Assembly: GCA_002633005.1 (NCBI GenBank) | Contig: NMRA01000265.1 | Coordinates: 302,906-366,905 of the forward strand | Source of the DNA: Phoronis australis | Lineage: Eukaryota > Phoronida > Phoronidae | Length of the DNA: 64,000 bases | Reading direction: 5' to 3' | In this document: positions 34,701 to 45,084 of the stretch, piece after piece | Layout: each line of letters opens with the position of its first letter | Position numbering within the stretch: the stretch's first letter is position 1 | The notes under the pieces: model-generated | Database searches by the model: none | Told to the model about the DNA's origin: nothing | Seen by the model: only the letters and a program-made list of their open reading frames with translations | Program-made: the position numbers and the translations under genes

Positions 34701-37700
34701 CCCAAATCTAACAGCAAATTTGCCCCCCTGCATTTTAGGACTTGAAATTTGATCAATATCTGTGTGCCGATGGTGGTAGAACATGTTTGGCCATACCGTC
34801 AGTGCTAATTTTTGGTAAAGATGACCGCACATGACGCTGTATGATTGTAAGTGCTGCACTGGCCGCTTTTCCGGCTGTGATGCTGCGTCTGATTTCCATC
34901 GTGTTGGCCCTTTTTCCGCGTGCCTCAATGTTATAAGTTTTGAGTGGCCAGCAAAGGCACGGGCCGCTAATAACTGACCACCAAGTAACAGTGCTAACAA
35001 TTAAGAAGAACAATATGAATAACAACAGAAAAAGTACATCTACATTGAAATAAGATACAATGCAAGTTTATGTAAAAACGTAAATTAAATTTATTTTACA
35101 AAGAATTAAACACGAAGACCGCAAGGTTACGAAAGCACGTGACTAAGATGTAGCACAGGGCGTGCGTTCGATTCCTATCTAGAAATAATGCAGGGTAAGT
35201 GTTTTGGCCCTTATAATTGAAGATAGAAAACTATCATTTGTAGCATTTATTTAGCAGTTACTATCTGCAATAAATCCCATGGGTAGTTAAGAACAGCTTA
35301 ACTACAAATATTGCTTCCCAACGCGTGTGTCGGAAAGTGCGATACAATTATCTACAGACATTATATTATGACTATGAGAGTACTTTTGGAAGACAAAGGA
35401 AATTTGACCGCCTCCGCCCATTTAGGAATCCGTGACTGTGCTCAGGTTTCGAAAAATCGGAGCACATATTTAGGCGCCGTAAAAGTATCTATAAAATAAA
35501 CTATGTACTGATGGAAAAAATAACTTTCTTCCCAAGCGTAATTGCTCTTCAAAACAACGTCATCTCGCCTTCTTATCAGTTGTTTGAGTTCAATTTATAC
35601 TGAGATGTCTTGAATTCCCCTTGAAGCCCTGCTGTTTCGCGGTTATGACAGTAACCCGCCGTGAGAAGCCAGTTAATGAGCCAGTGCCGAAGTAATAATA
35701 CCTACCAGTTCTTCTCAAGTCTAGAAATCACTTCTAATCTGTGTAAAGAACAAAAGGATGACGAGGATGACGAGGATGACGATCTCACAACGGAAAATGG
35801 CTTGATAGCAGCTTTGTAGCAGTTTGTTATTGAGTACCAATACACGTTTTCGAAAGTTATTCCAGTGCTGATAAAAGCAGCTCGTACAAAGAGCCAGTCT
35901 AGTCCGGGCATCCGGCAACAAATCAACAAATAAACAAGTGAATAATAAATAATAAATATGCAGACACATATATTGGAAACACAAATATTACAGGAGTTCT
36001 GGCAAGTGCGGCGTCTTAGTAAATCTCATTTTTTGTTGCTTCTAACATTTAATCACTTCACCACGCGCAACGGAGTTCACCGTTTACATTTTGAAAACTC
36101 ATTAAACCTAACTGCCATAGGTGTACGCGTGTGCGTATATTCATGTCCATGCGTCTATTATATGCATTATGGCAAAATACTGCTGTAGTTATAATGGGAA
36201 TATTTGAGCAAAGTTAACTGGGGCATGTTTATGAGTAACAATTCAATATGAAACTAAAAAGAGTGCAATCAATAAAGTAAAAATGTATAAGAACACACGA
36301 AAAATGTCCGGTTTAAGAAATACGCAGCTGCTTCTCGCAAGTAAAGCTTAGGTTCACGACCATCACTGCAAAACACTTGTCTGAACATTTTTTAAACAGC
36401 GCACTACTTTAAATATAGACACATTGGAACCTAGAAGGGACCCGTTATATCAAAGGTCTTACTGTGAGTCCGGCCGTAACTAAGACGGTAGAAGCCACGT
36501 CACAGCAAACGCGAACCTACGTTTTTTTAACAACGAAACGCTTCAACTGACGTTAAGTCGATACTACAACTTTGTGTCGTAATACCCATCTTCACGGGCC
36601 ACGTGAATGAGCCGCGTGCTAGTTAAAAATCTAAGTAAGACCATTTCAACTGATCTGACCTTCGACCTTTGGATAAACAGACCGGTGAAGCATGGCTGAA
36701 ACCTTACACGAATCTAATGGGACAAAGATACCTACAGTGCAAACGCCTCGCATATTCTCGTTGAGGAAAAGTTAGACAACCACAACGGGAGGAAAAATTA
36801 AGTCCAGGCTGAAAACAGAGACCATGACGTCAAAGTAGGGCAGTTCGCGAGGTGGCGCACGTTCTCAACAAATCCGTTGTCAAAATTCAAAATGATGAAA
36901 CAGTTCAAATAAAGGTCAGCATGAGATCAATACATACAAAAGAAAACTTATGATTTCATGATTCTGGGAATGCTGTACCATAACGTATTTGTTTGTAATT
37001 GTGGAGTCGACCAAAAATGCAGTGGTTAGAACGAAGCTATATGTTTGCGTCGATGATGTCGACCAGTCAAATATCGCAAATTGACTAATTGACTTACTTC
37101 AGAACATCATCTCTCAGAAATCGGTGACTGTATCCAAATTAACATTTCGGGTATTCTTTTTGACAGTATAAATCTTAGTTGTCTGTGTCCACGTGTTCGT
37201 TTTCTCGTTGCACTTTAGTTGCAAACTCTTGAAATTTGACGATTCTTTTGACCTCATCGTAGGTCAGCTGCGGTGAACTGTATCAACCCCAGGTAATTGT
37301 TGCCAACATTTTACATCGGCAGTGAAAAAGCCTAACACGACTGCTGGCTAATTTCCTTACTTACACAAACGAGTTTTACCGAGTTGTAAAGTGTCCAACG
37401 TTTCCTTTTGGGGTCAGAGCTAGAGAACCTTATGGAGGTGTCAATGAGCTATTTTCACAATGGGACGGAAGGGGAATACAGGAACCAAGATGATCCTGAA
37501 TAGGGTAACAGAGGCGTTTTTAAAAGTAAAACAGAAAAATACACTTTTGTTCTAAAACCTGAAGTAAAAATGAATTTTTAGTGCTATCTTTACGAAAATA
37601 TTTTGCCATTGTGTATCTTGTAGTTGTTGACTGGTTGTGGGAACGCTTGACATGGGAACACCGTTCACAGACCTTGCTACCTCAAGAGTAGGCTAGACGA

Positions 37701-37724
37701 AGTGCCTTTACCCAGCGTGGTCTC

Positions 37725-37841
37725 TTAGGACACCAAAGGAATTTTTGGAACAGCAAGGTACGGCTCAGCCGGAGATATGTAATTTGTACACGCAACTTGT
37801 AAGACATAATATTTGAGCAAAACCGCATAAGCTTTAGAACT
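37725..37841 (-). CDS. Possible terminal exon, unidentified
   Basis: A strong acceptor (TGTTGCCCTTTTCAG) opens 38 codons in phase 0, SSKAYAVLLKYYVLQV then a Pro-rich tail, to a TAA. A first exon in matching phase exists far upstream on the same strand at about 40466-40386 (ATG with an in-frame stop before it, ending CTACAG/GTAAGC in phase 0), which would give a 65-residue product. The pairing is a guess. No polyA signal is obvious and the family is not recognised. Confidence 0.25.
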   Translation of the reverse strand, partial: SSKAYAVLLKYYVLQVACTNYISPAEPYLAVPKIPLVS

Positions 37842-38694
37842 CTGAAAAGGGCAACACCTTTTCGAAGTGTTCCTAAATGGAACATACGTCATCAATTGAC
37901 AAAAATGTATGAGTGTGTGGAATGACTTAAAATATGATTGGTGACGGTGGTGACACTGGGTTTACATGCTTTTGTGAAAACAAATCAAAGTTATGTTCTC
38001 AAGGTTGTAAACATTTAGGAGTAGAAAGTTTGACTCCTAGTAAAGGTCATAAAATCCCTGGTGTGAAAAGAACTACTAGTAAAACACTTAAGTTTAAATT
38101 TAAAAAAAATATTCGATGATGTTTCGAAATGTAATAGATTATCAATAGAAAGAAGAACGCCCATGGAGATTTCTGTGAGTGCACGTTTCATTTCTTCGCC
38201 ATTACTATGTTAATGAATATGACCTAATTACCTTGTGAATGCTGCCAAAAAGGCAACATTTATAAATTGCTAAATTAATTCTGAAGTCAGAGACCATACT
38301 CGACTGTGAAACAGACTTGTATACATCGCACTCATTGCTCATTAATCTTATCTTGTAAAGATAGGCATTCTTCACACAATCACTGATTTCTGTTCATGCT
38401 CTTAATGCAAGAAATAACACGTATGATTAGATGAATTTATTGTTTGAAAATGTATACAGCACCCAGAAAAACACATCTGGAGAGGCAGCCATATTGAAAC
38501 ATGTCTGCATATTCTGAATTTCAAGGCTTCTGATTGGCTAAAGAGGCAGCATTCAGCGACAAATCTTACACAATAATGTTATATTAAGAGATCTTACAAA
38601 TCTGGTTTTTACAAAAAAGTTTATTTTAAAATACGGGTATTTTCCAAACATCAAATGCTTTAAGATGTATCTAGCCACTGAAGGAAAAATAATA

Positions 38695-38810
38695 TTACAC
38701 TCTGCATGGCATGGTAGTTAGGTTAAAAAGACTTACACTCTGCATGGCATGGTAGTTAGGTTAAAAAGACTTACACTCTGCATGTCATGGTAGTTAGGTT
38801 AAAAAGACTT
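38695..38810 (+). repeat. 38-bp tandem repeat, three copies
   Basis: The unit TTACACTCTGCATGGCATGG plus GTAGTTAGGTTAAAAAGAC occurs at 38695, 38733 and 38771, with one substitution in the third copy. Confidence 0.95.
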
Positions 38811-40989
38811 AAGACTACGTAAAGTTTAAGGTTACATAATCATGGAATCAATGATTTCGATCGATTTCTCAACAGGGCTTTCGTGGACTCAGTGCATGCA
38901 AACTGGGGTAACTGCAGAAGCCAGTCTCAAAAGTTTAATTAACTTCGCTGTCTACATTTGCGGGCTCCAAATCGATGGCCTGTTGCGCAAGAGCTCCCAA
39001 CGACGTGCGCATACGCACGCTCTCCAGCGTCATAGGGACAAGTGCGCGGTATTATCGTGGTCGTCGTTTGGCGATGGTGGTCAAAGTGTTTGCTTTTATA
39101 AGATTGTTAGTTGCCACCGGATCCAATTACGTTTAATTTCGACCGTTGACCGTGATTTCAATAGTGTGCATTTTGGCACGTACACGTATTCGATTTTGGT
39201 TTCAGAATTCATAACTTCTTTTGGCTACTAGTCTGTGGTTTACACAACCGTCCCAGCATACACGTAAATGTAGATGTTGAAAACAAATTTTTAATCTATG
39301 AAGCTGTCGCGACCAGTCGACCAATGCCAAAAATAGAATAATATCGATGATCCTAATTGAACTTGCCGTAATTAAATTAGTAAAAATGTTTGTTTTAGTT
39401 TGGTGAGCTTTCCCGCGAAACAAATTTCAGCAAGATATGGGTTTTCAAAAGTCCCGAAGTAGTGGTCGTGTTGACAATTCTTTTTGCAAAATCAGTCAAT
39501 TTTTATTGCATTGCCAGTTTATTAGTTTGCCAAATTTTTAACTTCTAGTTGCATTAGGTTTGTACGCGTTTTAACGAATTCTCAACCTTTCAAATTTAAT
39601 TTTTATTGAAAATGCGCCGCCTGTGGAATTCCCAGTAAGAACGGGAACTGGAGTACTACCAGACAAGGAAAGGTACGCTGAAATATCTCCAGCGCAAAAC
39701 AACCGTTCGTCACAATCACCAGGTGGCGACACCGTTTCGTCCACGATTCAGGTCTCCTAGAACTATTGCGACGAAGCGTTCATAAGCGAGTACCTTTCTG
39801 CGCGTTGAAGTGTGCTTAACCAACGCGTAATTCTTCTTAATCAACGCGTACTCATAGTTTTTAGACGATCATTGTTCAACTATTATTCACTAACGCGCAC
39901 TTTTGCATAATCAACTTATCACGTTATATAGCCCAATCACGCCCGTGCTCTCAAATCTCAGCCAAAACGTCGGAAGACTTTCTACGTCTGTGCAAGAATG
40001 TTGCAGATTCTTATCAAGTGACCACGTAAATGATGACGCCGTTACGTACTGAGTGTAATTTTGTCTTTGATTTGACATAAAAAGGAACTAATTCAGGGCG
40101 TTGATTAAGCAAAACTACGCGTTAATTAAGCAAATTTCAGTGCGCAGAAAAGTACTCGTTGAAGAACCCTTTAACACTTCATATTATTATTTCTGCCAAA
40201 CAATAAGTCATGGAAATCGACGACATTTCGTGCGTCTGTTCGAAAATAGTTCACCAAAACACAATTTACGCGAAACAGAAGCAGGTGAATCTTTTGGTCG
40301 CTTGGCATTCATCTTTGACGTCTGATATTACAAGATAATGCCATGCTTTTTTCGCCTGAAAATGTCGCATATCTGCTTACCTGTAGAGATAATCTGACCG
40401 AATCTAATAATACACGTGATTTCATTGCCTTTCTTCTCGAGATTGGAACATTGACCGTCATTGTAATAAGCTATGCGGATGTTGTAGTATATCTTCGTCC
40501 ACTACAACCTTTCACTCATGTTGTGAATGTTCGCGTTTCTAAATCTGTAGACCAAGAGAATATAGCCAAAATCGATTCTAAGCTGGCATGACTGGCAGTT
40601 GGTTAAATCGGGGCCTATGTATCATGTAGCACACAAAGAAGTAATGCATCTTTGGAGTTTTTTTCATAAAAGTCACCTGAGAGACGTCGGATTTATCTGA
40701 CGGAGTTCATTGAAACATACCAAAACGATACTGATAAAATAGTATAATTGCTGGCGTGTGAGTTTAAAAATGTTTAAATCTGTAGAAACCATGCTTATGT
40801 GTTTGTTAATCACAGACAAATGCAGTACCTATTCTGCAATAGTTTCTAAAGTAGCGGGAAAGGGCGCAACTAGATGTCAGGGACTCCGTAGACGGTCGTA
40901 CAGTTATTGCAGCTGAATCGCCGGAAACTATCCTGCACTAAGTCATTATAACTAAATTTCATGAGCCTTGTATGCAGCAGTGAACCAAT

Positions 40990-41579
40990 CTCGCTGGTTC
41001 CCTGCGTGCTTAGCCCAGCCAGCACGCAGCTATCACACAGTGGCACGCGCTTTAGTATTGGTCAATATAATCTCGGCAGTCATTGGTTAGCTTTACAACA
41101 ACGTGAAAAAATGGCGGACTGTGAACGATTTTTAGCCTTATCATGCAAGTGGCGTCGCAGCAACTATTTCGTTTCTGCAGTTATGTTTAGTAGCCGCGTG
41201 CTTGAAGCACATACATGTACAATGAACACGTATCTGGCCCATTTAACCGGAGTGTTATTCATACTGTATGAATACAGGACACTATCGTAAACAAGTCATC
41301 GACAGTAGAAAGATGCATTCCCTAAAGGCGCAATCACAATTTCTAGGCTTCACATTTCCTGAACATAAATTTTAAGCACCGATTTTTCTGTACAACAGAC
41401 CACATTTTACACTTCAGTCCATCAGTCATGCCAGTTTGTTTGCGTAAAGCGCTGCCTGTTGAGAATTCGACTAACCAATCAGAAACGTCGGTGTAAAAAT
41501 ATTACCGAGGAAAATTAAGTGATACCTGCGTGCTGGCGCGGCTACCGCCCCACCTAGCGGCACGCAGGGAACCAGCGAG
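40990..41579 (+). mobile_element. CTCGCTGG-family element, copy 3 (best preserved)
   Basis: 590 bp with perfect terminal inverted repeats CTCGCTGGTTCCC and GGGAACCAGCGAG, flanked by perfect 9-bp direct repeats TGAACCAAT (40981-40989, 41580-41588). Near both ends are sub-terminal inverted GCACGCAG motifs. It is non-autonomous; the + strand frame at 40961-41290 is not a gene. The duplication length of 9-10 bp fits Mutator-like or related transposases better than Tc1/mariner or PIF/Harbinger. Confidence 0.9.
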
Positions 41580-42593
41580 TGAACCAATGAGATAAATAAA
41601 GAATGCCGCGCTATGATTGGTCAATTTCCCGAATGTACAGACCGTTTCTACTCCTTGTGTATCTAGCCCACTGGCTGAAGCAAAGAAACCATTTCTAAAT
41701 TGCAAAATTTACCACAGATTTCACGAGGTTAATGTCCTAAATCGGAAAATTTTTCTATTGCCGTCAGAGGGTTCACTGCCCTTGGTTACTTGGGCCCTGT
41801 AGAAAATGTTCAAATTTGCCTAAATTCGGATCATCATACCTTAGACATGATGATAAAATTCATGCAAATTATGAAGTTGCATAAAATGAAAACCAAACGA
41901 TATTTTAAATGAGTGTAACAGTATTTTGAGATCTCATCTTGAACATTAATATCAAATAAAATTCGGTCATGTTATTGATACAGTTAATTGCTATCATTGT
42001 TCCTTTCTTTTTTCTAAATTTTACCCAGAATGCATTAAAAAAACAGTGCAGGTGTCCTGATGTCATTTGCGGTACATCAGACGTGTGCAGGCCTCATGGT
42101 TGGACTCATTGCACAAAACACCTGAGCAAAAGCACGAGAGCCCCATTATGGTTCTTCGTGAAGGAAGTTTTCAAATCTGCCAGTCTCCTTTAAGAAAACG
42201 TACAGACGTTTCCATTTGTTGCCATGCACTGTATGTTGTAGGCATGTAACAGTGCCATCCAGTAGGTTGCTCCTTAGCCTATAAAACCTGGGCAAGACTC
42301 TATCAGGTGTTCAGGGGTTTCAACGTCAGTACCACACTCAGCCACACTGGGCTCCCCATATGCCCAGTAAATACATGGCCATATAGCACAATGGTAAAAA
42401 TTCAAAAATCAAATACTACAGGGTTTCTACATATACAAAAAGTATACTTTTACTGTATTAAAATTTGTGTTTTTTTAGATGTTTGATTAAGTCCAATGAA
42501 TGAACTTAAAACCACACTGGGATCGAGCTGTAGTGTGGATGATAATGGTATATAAGTCCACCCACAGGTAAAGCCGACTGGAAGTCATAGAAT

Positions 42594-42817
42594 GTAACTG
42601 ATCAAACCATTGTTGAATTCTATTGGTAACTGATCAAATGATTGTTGGATTCTGTTAGTAACTGATCAAATCATTGTTGAATTCTACTGGTAACTGATCA
42701 AATGATTGTTGGATTCTGTTAGTAACTGATCAAATCGTTATTGAATTCTATTGGTAACTGATCAAATGATTGTTGGATTCTGTTAGTAACTGATCAAATC
42801 ATTGTTGAATTCTATTG
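42594..42817 (+). repeat. 32-bp satellite, seven copies in an alternating A/B pattern
   Basis: Units of exactly 32 bp start GTAACTGATCAAA at 42594, 42626, 42658, 42690, 42722, 42754 and 42786. Odd copies end TTGAATTCTATTG-like and even copies TTGGATTCTGTTA, so the array is built from 64-bp dimers. Confidence 0.95.
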
Positions 42818-44113
42818 ATTTTGACTAAAACTTTATTTGTCAAAAAATCAAAACATTGAGCTCGTCATCAGATTATGAAGCCGTACATATATTTTAAGCA
42901 GATGCACGGCAGGTGTGCTTTTACTAGTTTCTCTTTAATTAAAGTACTCGTACACTGCTTTATTTAGTCAAAAATCAGACTATTGACATTTTATCAGATT
43001 GTGAAAGTTTCAGCATGTTAACCGGATACTCGGGCAGGTGTGCGGTGACGAGCTTCTATTTAATCAAGGTACTCAAACATTCAACTTACAGATGTGCAAA
43101 ACTGACTCAGTCTAACTCAGTTACATGCATTATTGAAATAATCCTGCTAGTTCAAAGTAAATGTGTTTTTACTGTTGTTTTTTTTATTGTGTTCGTCTGC
43201 ACCGGAAGTCCTAGCGAATGAGGCAACTCACAGCAGTGAGTAAAATCTTGCAACGGAAACTTTGGTGAGAAAAAAAATCCGACCATACAGTTTTTCTGCC
43301 TTTAGTCACGCTATGCAATCCAGTTAGACCTACCTGGCGTGTTATGGCCTACATACTATAATTATATATATTCCGCTGATATTTCTGGTAACACCATCTA
43401 ATAATAACTGTTGTTCTTAGCTAAATGCTGATTATTCTTTCCTGTGCTATTTACAATGGATACCAAGCGCTTGATCCCTGAGCGTCGGAGTAAGGCCCAC
43501 TCGGGTTAGAACTGGCCACGTGTGATTATAAAGTTTAATATTCCCGTGCATGGAAAAACGATACCCTAATGGTCGTTTTTCAACGTTGAAATAACACTGG
43601 TCAATTTCCACGGAGTGCAAATTAAAGTGTTCAGATGAAAATTGAACACAGGAAAAATGAACTCGCTGCTGTTGAAAGTTGTGAAATAGTTGAAAAGGTT
43701 CATCAGTTTTCGTAGGGTGAACTGGCAATGTGGAGATTGTTCGAGTTCACTACGAACAAGGCGGTGTGCCATTGTTAGACTGATTTCATGAGAGCCCTCA
43801 GTAAAATACCTATTTCGCTAAACTGCAGAGCGAAAGGGTCAGTGCAAAATTTGTCGCCCGCCGGGATGACGACCCGCTAGGGGGATCCACTCCCATTGTG
43901 GCCCGTCCCTTAATTGGCACTGCGTCACTGACGAAGCTGATGAGATCATTACACACTGAGAACAAGTTTACCATTCGTTTCATCAGGTAGTTGTTGTCAT
44001 TCTCAGAGTCACCACTCATGCAATTAACTTGACCCTTTGGTTAGCTGATCTCGTGGCTAGTGCAAATTTGAGCACTAAACTCCCTCAGGTTCTGTTTGCA
44101 CGTAAGCCTCCAT

Positions 44114-44369
44114 CATGCGCGCACCAAGCCTTTAATATGGGGGGTCGAATTTCTGACACCATTTGCTAACAAAAATAGCGGGAGAACTAAAAAACGGGGT
44201 TTTATCCTTATGACCTTCGCAAGTGTACTGTGTCTGCGCCTTTTTAATGGCCTTTTGTCTCATTTTTTCGGACTTTTTGTTTCTCTGAGGCGGACCTTTT
44301 TACCCACTTTGCCAAATGGGGGGGGGGGGGGGCTCGAAAGAGCCCCCCGAGTCCCCCCGGGTGTCCATG
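44114..44369 (+). mobile_element. CATGCGCGCACC-family MITE, copy c
   Basis: Left end CATGCGCGCACCAAGCCT. The interior shares GCTAACAAAAATAGCGGG and the TTTTTGTTTCTCTGAGGCGG region with copies a and b, then a long poly-G tract and GAGCCC-rich tail. The right terminus is decayed (CGGGTGTCCATG). Confidence 0.7.
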
Positions 44370-44833
44370 TCCATGTCAAACCTCCTTGCAAATTAATGAA
44401 GCCGGACTGCCGTTTTTTCCTGACTCGGGCGTAACTTCATCTGTTGAAAATTGGAGAACTAAACTGGTTCTCAAATGCGGGGCCCCGCTCCCCGTAAGTA
44501 ACTATTACCCAGAAATGCATAGCCAGTCTGGCCCCGCAGTGTCATTTCACATTTTAAAAAATTTAGACTTTGTCAATACCAGCCGGGTCACTTTTAACGC
44601 TAAGAAACGACTCGGGGGTAATATTCAACGTTGAAAAATGGAGTTATTTTCACGGGATCAAAATTTTAGGTTGTAGTCCCCAAGACAACCGATGCAAAAA
44701 CTCGTCTAACGTAGATATTTTATACACTCTTTCACAGGCTACTTTTCAGTATAGGTGACTTATGCTGTGTTCGAGAGGAAGATATCTTATTGACAAAAAG
44801 CGCCGCCTTTTGTAAGATTATCACGTTCTTTAT

Positions 44834-44839
44834 CACGTG
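44834..44839 (+). promoter_or_regulatory. E-box CACGTG upstream of HSDL1
   Basis: TTATCACGTGAA, 35 bases before the HSDL1 ATG, preceded by a near copy (TTATCACGTTC) at 44818-44828. CACGTG is the site of bHLH-ZIP factors such as USF, Max and MITF/TFE. No TATA box is evident close by. The role is inferred from position only. Confidence 0.3.
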
Positions 44840-44873
44840 AAGTAAAAAAAGAGTGTCAACTTCAGGAAATAAC

Positions 44874-45084
44874 ATGGCCTTTCGCATTGATGGATTTGAC
44901 ATTCTCTTCAAGGAAATTTCTTCTGTGTTTTCACATTACAGAGATGGTTTTGCATTGCTGGGTGGATATTATGCCTTGGCGTGGACATTTTACGGTTCGC
45001 AAAAGTTAGTCAAAGCCTTTAGGGTGCATGTGGTATCCAAATTTTCTGAGGTCAACCTCGTATGGAAGTTCGGCTCGTGGGCAG
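44874..45084 (+). CDS. HSDL1: HSDL1 exon 1
   Basis: Encodes residues 1-70 plus one base, [16 protein letters not shown] onward with the YYALAW hydrophobic stretch, ending FGSWA before GTAAAG. It aligns with the vertebrate N-terminus ending GRWA. A frame opening upstream at 44853 would need a GTG start, so ATG 44874 was chosen. Confidence 0.9.

Larger units (their letters stand above)
28415..44830. other. Gene-poor region with repeats and isolated exon-like stretches
   Basis: Besides the entries inside it, only unpaired candidates were found. One is a + strand stretch ending at a perfect GTAAGT donor near 28890. Another is a minus-strand stretch at about 29773-29692 between a TACTAAA...TTTTGAG acceptor and a GTATGT donor. 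A third is a minus-strand frame at 34989-34677 after a good acceptor, containing CGHLYQKLALTVWPNMF, faintly like a Frizzled cysteine-rich domain. A 129-codon + frame at 38842-39231 has a good ATG context but no recognisable content. A minus frame at 44019-43810 is likewise unrecognised. Confidence 0.5.

Noticed and set aside
34677-35025. Minus-strand frames, one with a hydrophobic start and an amidation-like GKR, one faintly like a Frizzled domain
   Set aside because: The two readings conflict, the cysteines needed for a Frizzled domain are mostly absent, and no neuropeptide pattern repeats.
35110-35190. tRNA-like B-box (GTTCGATTCC) followed by a TGCAGGG motif
   Set aside because: No convincing acceptor stem or anticodon arm; at best a decayed tRNA-derived SINE.
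38842-39231. 129-codon + strand frame with a good ATG context
   Set aside because: No domain, no polyA signal and no repeat or neighbour supporting it; it may be chance.
40961-41290. 109-codon + strand frame
   Set aside because: Lies almost wholly inside the CTCGCTGG transposon remnant; the same region is broken in the other copies.
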